A DNA stretch of 63,680 bases from an uncultured Pelagibacteraceae bacterium (GTDB lineage Bacteria > Pseudomonadota > Alphaproteobacteria > Pelagibacterales > Pelagibacteraceae), in NCBI GenBank assembly GCA_902571015.1, contig CACGAC010000007.1:1-63680 (forward strand), given 5' to 3'. The notes beneath the pieces are model-generated. The model was not told the DNA's origin. It ran no database searches and saw only the letters and a list, made by a program, of their open reading frames with translations. Made by a program: the position numbers and the translations under genes. Position 1 is the first letter of the stretch; every line of letters starts with the position of its first letter. Positions 58,915 to 63,680 of this stretch are shown one piece after another.

Positions 58915-59673
58915 ATGTCTCAATTCAAGTTTAGCATTATTACAGTGGTAAAAGATGACGAGAAAAATATACTTAGAACATTAAATTCAGTTTTAATTCA
59001 AAGAAAAAATGTTGATTTGGAATATATAGTAATTAATGGAGACTCCTCTGATAATACTCTTCAAATTATCAACGAATTAAATCATGATATTGATAAAATA
59101 ATATCTGAACCAGATAATGGAATTTATGATGCAATGAATAAAGGTATAAAATTTTGCACAGGTGATATTATTGCATTTTGTAATTCCGGTGACGAGCTTA
59201 AGCAAAACGGTTTAAAAAATGTATTAGATGTTTTTCAAAAAGAAAAATGTGATTACGTATTTGGCACAGTCGTGCGAAACTATACTGGAGAAAAAATTTT
59301 AAAATATGGATTTGATAAAAAAAGAATTTATTTTAATTTTGATTTTGCAACAGCTCATTCTTGTGGGTTCTACGTTAAAAAAAAAGTAATTGATTATCTT
59401 GGTGAATACAATTTAAAGTATAAATGTTCTTCTGACTATGATTTTTATTTTAGATTAATTGACTCTGGGAAATTTTCTGGATCTTTCACAAAAAAAGAGG
59501 ATGTCGTAGGTGAAGTTGCAAGTGGTGGATTTTCCTCTAAAATTAGCTTTTATAATCATCTAATTGAAGAAACAAAAATAAGAATAGATAATAACCAAAA
59601 TAAGATTTTAGTTTTTATTATATTCTTAAATGCAATATTTAAAAGATTTTTAAAAAAGTTTTTAAATAAATAA
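58915..59673 (+). CDS. Glycosyltransferase family 2
   Basis: The 252-residue GT2 protein has FSIITVVKDDEKNILRTLNSV, EYIVINGDSSDNTLQIIN, the SEPDNGIYDAMNKGIKFCTGD signature and IIAFCNSGDEL. This is the subgroup found in WcaA/WbbL-like and related capsule enzymes, where SE.D.GIYDAMNKGI is strongly conserved. The first ATG at 58915 gives a normal start. It is a lone plus-strand gene with minus-strand neighbours on both sides. Confidence 0.9.
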   Translation: MSQFKFSIITVVKDDEKNILRTLNSVLIQRKNVDLEYIVINGDSSDNTLQIINELNHDIDKIISEPDNGIYDAMNKGIKFCTGDIIAFCNSGDELKQNGLKNVLDVFQKEKCDYVFGTVVRNYTGEKILKYGFDKKRIYFNFDFATAHSCGFYVKKKVIDYLGEYNLKYKCSSDYDFYFRLIDSGKFSGSFTKKEDVVGEVASGGFSSKISFYNHLIEETKIRIDNNQNKILVFIIFLNAIFKRFLKKFLNK

Positions 59674-59697
59674 TATAGAATTACTCATTACTTAGGT

Positions 59698-60648
59698 TTA
59701 ATTTTTAAATTTCCATTTATCTGAGTAAAATTCATTTACTGTTCCTAATTTTATTAAATTACCACTTTTTACATCAACTACTTTTACACCTTTGATCTTA
59801 TTAAATCGATTAGTATTCCCAATAAAACTTTTTTTAAAATTTTTATCTCGAGATTCTCTTATTCTTGAAGGAAAACTTACAAATTTTTTTATCTTTTTTT
59901 TAATGAATTTAAAATAATTTTTATGAAGAAAGTATGCATTCACACCACTTGAATTTGTTCCTAAAAAAATATAATTTTTTTTTTTACATATAAACTTAAA
60001 AGCTTCTAAAGAAGCTCCAAAAGCTAAATTTGAATAATGAAATTTTTTTCTTTCAAAATTTTTGTCGTAAGGAACTGATATTGCTTTTTTATCACCGAAA
60101 GTGGAATTAAATTCACAAACAAAAATGATTGGTTTGATGATATCAATTTCTTTCCATATCCAGTAGTCATTACTATCGATATCTAAACTCAAAAGGCCAA
60201 TTTCTTTACGAAGGCGCAAATTCTTGAATATTTCATTTATATTGTTTTTTTGTACTTTTGTATTGATTATTTCAAGATCATGCTTCCATACTATGCTTTG
60301 TTTATAAATTTTCTTAACAAGCAAATGGTTACTTTCTATTAAATAACCTTTCCAATTTTTGTGCTTAAGAAGAAATCTTGTATTACTTTCTTTGTAATCT
60401 TCTGTGCCAATTTCAACAAAAATTCTGTTTCTTATTGGAATTTTTTCAGTAAGCCAATTAATTATACCATCGTCTCCCCATTGCGAAAAAACTGAAAACT
60501 CTAAATCACTTAAGTCTTTGATTGGTTGGGTGATTTTTTTCTGCAGAAATGCAAATTTTGTACCCTCTAAAAATATTTTTTTTTCAAAAAATTCATATCC
60601 AATTGCAATTAGAAGAATTTTTTTAATAATCTTTTTTATAAATTGCAT
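59698..60648 (-). CDS. Hypothetical protein with methyltransferase-like features
   Basis: The 316-residue protein is not firmly assigned. It has FSQWGDDGIINWL, RIFVEIGTEDYKESNTRFLL (a motif I-like strand and loop), GYLIESNHLLVKKI (acidic end of a second strand), EIGLLSLDIDSNDYWIW and FVCEFNSTFG. The order of strands and the acidic positions suggest a Rossmann-fold, FkbM-related methyltransferase. The classic G.G loop is reduced to a single glycine. Such proteins recur in surface-polysaccharide clusters. Confidence 0.55.
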   Translation of the reverse strand: MQFIKKIIKKILLIAIGYEFFEKKIFLEGTKFAFLQKKITQPIKDLSDLEFSVFSQWGDDGIINWLTEKIPIRNRIFVEIGTEDYKESNTRFLLKHKNWKGYLIESNHLLVKKIYKQSIVWKHDLEIINTKVQKNNINEIFKNLRLRKEIGLLSLDIDSNDYWIWKEIDIIKPIIFVCEFNSTFGDKKAISVPYDKNFERKKFHYSNLAFGASLEAFKFICKKKNYIFLGTNSSGVNAYFLHKNYFKFIKKKIKKFVSFPSRIRESRDKNFKKSFIGNTNRFNKIKGVKVVDVKSGNLIKLGTVNEFYSDKWKFKN

Positions 60649-60750
60649 TTATAGAACTATTATTATACTTTTTAATATATTTAAGATAATTAATTTAAAT
60701 AAACTTTTATTATTTAATTACAAGATAATAAAAGTTTTGATTAAACTATT

Positions 60751-61809
60751 ATGAAGTCGGGATTTACTATTAAAATTAAAACTCTAACAATAATCTTTTC
60801 TGTCATAGTTTTTTACATTTTCTTAGCTGAGTTAATATCAAGAGTAACAATTTATATATCATCAAAGGATAAAAATACTTTCTTTTATGGTTTAAATAAG
60901 AATATTGAAATTGAAATTGTTGATTTAAGTGATCTTAAATTTAATATAAATAACATTGATGAAGAAAATGTTGGGAAAATAGCTGAAAAAAGTCAAGAAA
61001 AATCAGTGTTAAACAAATCTATAATTTGGACATTTGGCGCGTCATTAACATATGGCTTCTCATGTGGAGAGAGCTCTTCATCATGGCCTCGTGAATTGGA
61101 AAATTTAAATAGCAATTTTGAAGTTAAAAATTTTGGTTTTCCATCAATTTATTCTGATGACTCGATAAAAATATTAAGACATAACTTAAAAAAAAATTTA
61201 AATAATCTCCCAAAATATATAATTTGGGCTCATAGAGATGAGGAGAAGAAGCCTATTTACTATGGGTTAAAAAGAAATAAGGATAAAATAAAAAAAAATT
61301 TTTCTTTTAAAAATAATAATAATAAATACTTTTTATTAACAGTAAATGAAACATTAAAATCAAATTTGACTTTTTATATGGTGATGAATCATATAATTGA
61401 AAAAATAAAGAAAAGAAACAATATTCAACAAAATAAAGTTATTCTTACACCTGATATTTCTGAAGAAGATTATTTGATTGCAGCAGAGAATTACTCACTC
61501 AATACTATAGAAGCAAATTCACTTATTAAAAATTATGGTATAGATAATTTTTTGATTGTTTCTTTATTTGATGAAACGCAAAATGATACTAATATTCAGA
61601 ATACATTTATTGAAATTTTCAATAGTGAAGTTAAAAATATTTCAAGAGATTACAACAATATAAAATTTATTGATACATTTAAGTACTTAAATCAAGATAA
61701 TAAAAAAGAGATTGAGTCTTATTTTTGCAGTAATGAAAATCATCATTTTAATTTAAAGGGGAATAAACTTATAGCTAAAATAATACACAATTTTATAGCG
61801 ACTAATTAA
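60751..61809 (+). CDS. Membrane-anchored SGNH hydrolase-like protein
   Basis: The 352-residue protein has one N-terminal membrane helix (about residues 10-30), then a periplasmic domain. Block I reads WTFGASLTYGFSCG, with the serine in the GxS place (GDS is usual). A later histidine lies in NENHHFNLKGNKLIA, resembling SGNH block V, where the usual Asp is Glu or Asn. Such proteins remove or add acetyl groups on surface sugars. The altered motif leaves activity uncertain. It is a lone plus-strand gene with AT-rich flanks. Confidence 0.62.
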   Translation: MKSGFTIKIKTLTIIFSVIVFYIFLAELISRVTIYISSKDKNTFFYGLNKNIEIEIVDLSDLKFNINNIDEENVGKIAEKSQEKSVLNKSIIWTFGASLTYGFSCGESSSSWPRELENLNSNFEVKNFGFPSIYSDDSIKILRHNLKKNLNNLPKYIIWAHRDEEKKPIYYGLKRNKDKIKKNFSFKNNNNKYFLLTVNETLKSNLTFYMVMNHIIEKIKKRNNIQQNKVILTPDISEEDYLIAAENYSLNTIEANSLIKNYGIDNFLIVSLFDETQNDTNIQNTFIEIFNSEVKNISRDYNNIKFIDTFKYLNQDNKKEIESYFCSNENHHFNLKGNKLIAKIIHNFIATN

Positions 61810-61821
61810 ATTTTATAAAGT

Positions 61822-62535
61822 TTAACTAAGTTTCAAAATTGATTTTAATTTAGTCAGATTTAAGGATGAATTTTTTGGAACCAAGGCTATTTTGCTATTA
61901 TGCTTAATTGGCTTAACATTTTTATTACTTTTTTTTGCAAATTGGAAAATAGATTGATTTTTACCCCCTATGTTTATCACACCAATCTGATCAAGTAATT
62001 TCATAACAATTGATGCTGCTTCAGAATGATAAATAAAACTGCTTTTGACATTAGTATAAGCATTTTTATAAGCAAAAGGTTTTTCAGTTACGGATAGTCT
62101 TAAAATGAGTGAATTTTTATACATTTGAACTGCGCATTCACCCCCTAGTTTTGACCAAGCATAGTTATTTTTTGGAAGAAGTGCATTTGTTTCTTTATAG
62201 TTACCTTTTTTACACGGATAAACATAGTTACTTGAAAAATATATCAATTTGATTTTTCTTTTAGAAGACTCTGTAACTATGTTGCAAGTGCCAATTATAT
62301 TTTTGTTAATACTTTGAATTATATCTTTTTCATGAAGCGACATTGGTCTGGATAAAGCAGCGTTATGTATAATATAATCTGGTTTATTTGCATTAAGGTA
62401 TTTAGATAAATTAGATCTATTTAAAATATTCATTTTGTTTTTATCAGGAAATTTGATGTTATATTTTTTTGAATATTTCTTAAAATAAGACGCAAATTTA
62501 CCTTTTCCACCAGTTATTATAATTTTTTTTTTCAT
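61822..62535 (-). CDS. RmlD-like NAD-dependent sugar reductase
   Basis: The 237-residue SDR has IIITGGKGKFASYFKKY, the DYIIHNAALSRPM block, LIYFSSNYVYP and the catalytic YAWSKLGGE (YxxxK near 128), as in dTDP-4-dehydrorhamnose reductases (RmlD). It is shorter than canonical RmlD (about 290-300), lacking part of the C-terminal substrate domain. The product sugar is unknown. It is three bases from the capsule-type gene upstream. Confidence 0.8.
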   Translation of the reverse strand: MKKKIIITGGKGKFASYFKKYSKKYNIKFPDKNKMNILNRSNLSKYLNANKPDYIIHNAALSRPMSLHEKDIIQSINKNIIGTCNIVTESSKRKIKLIYFSSNYVYPCKKGNYKETNALLPKNNYAWSKLGGECAVQMYKNSLILRLSVTEKPFAYKNAYTNVKSSFIYHSEAASIVMKLLDQIGVINIGGKNQSIFQFAKKSNKNVKPIKHNSKIALVPKNSSLNLTKLKSILKLS

Positions 62536-62538
62536 ATT

Positions 62539-63680
62539 TTATATATTTCTTGGAATTAGAAATCTACCAGATTTTAAAAATTTATAAATCTTATCATCTA
62601 TTTTTTTTATTCTAGATTTGTCAATTTTTTTTATAAAGTTTTTGTAAAAAATTAAATTCGATATATTTTTATAACCTTTTATTTCTAATAAAAATTTATC
62701 TATATCCTCAATCATCCAATCGCTGTTTCTGTAAATGTAATGCATAAAATAAAATTTATAAATTTCATTTTTTGAAAAATTTAACTTTAAATGTTCAAAA
62801 TTTAATATTGCATTTTTATATTGGGTAATATTTCTTGCATGATAAGAAAAGTTAAAATTTATATGTGGGTTATTGAGTGATGCATTAATTACTGGTATTT
62901 TGAAAAAGGCATATTCCCAAGCAATTGTGCCGTGGACAGTCAAAACACAATTTATTCCCTCTTTAATAATTTGATGATGAGAAGTATTTGAAGGTAATAA
63001 TTTAAAATTTTCGTACTTTGAGATGAACGAATTTATTATTTTTTGTGTCTGGGGTTTAAAATCTGGGTGAGTCTTAATATACCATTCATAATCTGTTTGT
63101 TTAGAAAATTTGCCTAAAAATTCTAGCCATTCATAAAAATCCTCAAATAAAGATTTTATGCCATATGGATGGGGATTGTCTAAGAAACAATGCGCGGCAA
63201 TTAAAATTTTCTTTCTTTTGCTTTTTGATAAAACTTTTGAGATTTTAGTTGATTTATAATAAGCTGATTTATTCGAATAATGCATATCGACTCCAACTTT
63301 TCCATCAAACCTTTTTTTACATCTTTTTTTTGCATAATTAATTGCTTTTAATTGATAACTTTTTTTAAAATTTGAAAATATTTTTTTATAATCATCGAAT
63401 AGATCGTATGCAAAATAATTTTTTTCTGAAAGTTTAAATAGATTATGAAAATTTACTTGATAAACATTAATTTTTTTTTTTATAGCAATTCTCATCGGTA
63501 GAGCTGTTTGATAAACTGAATGAGATCCTATTATACTTTGAACTTTATTTTTTTTAAAAAAATCTTCCCAAAAAAAAAATCCAATTAGAAATTCTTTATA
63601 AAATAAATCAAAATTTTGCGATTTGAAATCTACAGTTGGGACTGAGTATTTTGCTAAAAAACTATCGTATATTAAATCTC
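62539..63680 (-). CDS. Capsule polysaccharide export/synthesis-like protein, partial
   Basis: The frame stays open through the right edge, so the gene starts outside the window and is at least 380 residues. The ATG at 63495 is internal, because the upstream codons continue the same protein (KNKVQSIIGSHSVYQTALP before it). Recognisable parts are KILIAAHCFLDNPHPYG, YEWYIKTHPDF and CVLTVHGTIAWEYAFFKIPVI. The last resembles the CLTV.GT...E....G.PVI site of KpsS/KpsC- and CDP-glycerol transferase-like proteins. Those add Kdo or move capsule. The specific activity is not known. Confidence 0.7.
   Translation of the reverse strand, partial: DLIYDSFLAKYSVPTVDFKSQNFDLFYKEFLIGFFFWEDFFKKNKVQSIIGSHSVYQTALPMRIAIKKKINVYQVNFHNLFKLSEKNYFAYDLFDDYKKIFSNFKKSYQLKAINYAKKRCKKRFDGKVGVDMHYSNKSAYYKSTKISKVLSKSKRKKILIAAHCFLDNPHPYGIKSLFEDFYEWLEFLGKFSKQTDYEWYIKTHPDFKPQTQKIINSFISKYENFKLLPSNTSHHQIIKEGINCVLTVHGTIAWEYAFFKIPVINASLNNPHINFNFSYHARNITQYKNAILNFEHLKLNFSKNEIYKFYFMHYIYRNSDWMIEDIDKFLLEIKGYKNISNLIFYKNFIKKIDKSRIKKIDDKIYKFLKSGRFLIPRNI

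Noticed and set aside
32500..63680. CRISPR arrays, insertion sequences or transposases in the variable region
   Set aside because: No regularly spaced repeats, terminal inverted repeats or transposase motifs were seen. The many poly-A and poly-T runs reflect base composition.

Overview
The window is very AT-rich, gene-dense chromosomal DNA, with overlapping or near-touching genes and almost no spacers. Gene content and order point to a marine alphaproteobacterium of the SAR11 clade (Candidatus Pelagibacter type). Supporting signs are an initiator tRNA with the alphaproteobacterial anticodon stem, a DUF1013/TrcR regulator, a 36-residue aa3-oxidase subunit IV beside a three-part pnt operon, and above all a 5S rRNA gene standing alone beside a large surface-polysaccharide region. 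As I recall, Pelagibacter hypervariable region 2 (HVR2) lies between the 16S-23S genes and a detached 5S gene. The taxon is inferred from the sequence; nothing was searched.

Core region, 1 to about 32,490. From the left: the tail of a Sua5/TsaC gene, an ABC-2 exporter pair, tRNA-Arg, an RluD-type pseudouridine synthase and rpoH. A long minus-strand series follows: purA, thiD, glmM, folP, ftsH, tilS, cpoB, pal, tolB, tolA, tolR, tolQ, a phage-like RuvC-family gene, yebC, a YmdB-type phosphoesterase, 5-formyl-THF cyclo-ligase, zapA and a coiled-coil gene. The plus strand then carries a central-carbon and translation series: tkt, gapA, pgk, class I fba, thiE-like, efp, suhB-like, rpmE, trcR, rpsU and tRNA-fMet. 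Back on the minus strand are a transaldolase-family gene, pntB, pntA2, pntA1, coxIV, rpmJ, a sugar epimerase and the 5S gene.

Surface-polysaccharide region, about 32,500 to the right edge and beyond. It holds GDP-fucose synthesis (gmd, fcl), several nucleotide-sugar epimerases/reductases, GT2 and GT4 glycosyltransferases, two DPM1-like polyprenyl-phosphate glycosyltransferases, four large membrane proteins that look like GT-C enzymes, an O-antigen ligase/polymerase-type protein, a WecA/MraY-type initiator, FkbM-type methyltransferases, an SGNH protein and a capsule-export-like protein. Together they suggest glycan assembly on lipid carriers, with lipid-phospho-sugars donating to membrane glycosyltransferases.

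The most unusual part is a tight six-gene minus-strand cassette (47,022-54,250): radical SAM/SPASM enzyme, Gfo/Idh/MocA oxidoreductase, DPM1-like GT2, TIM-barrel sugar isomerase/epimerase, AsnB-type amidotransferase and DprE1-like FAD oxidase, met tail-to-tail by a DprE2-like SDR. It looks like an undescribed sugar-modification pathway. The region is also littered with gene debris: a cytosine-5 DNA methyltransferase N-terminus, a GT2 C-terminus, an FkbM methyltransferase and a GT4 glycosyltransferase that both look internally deleted. These are consistent with repeated recombination.
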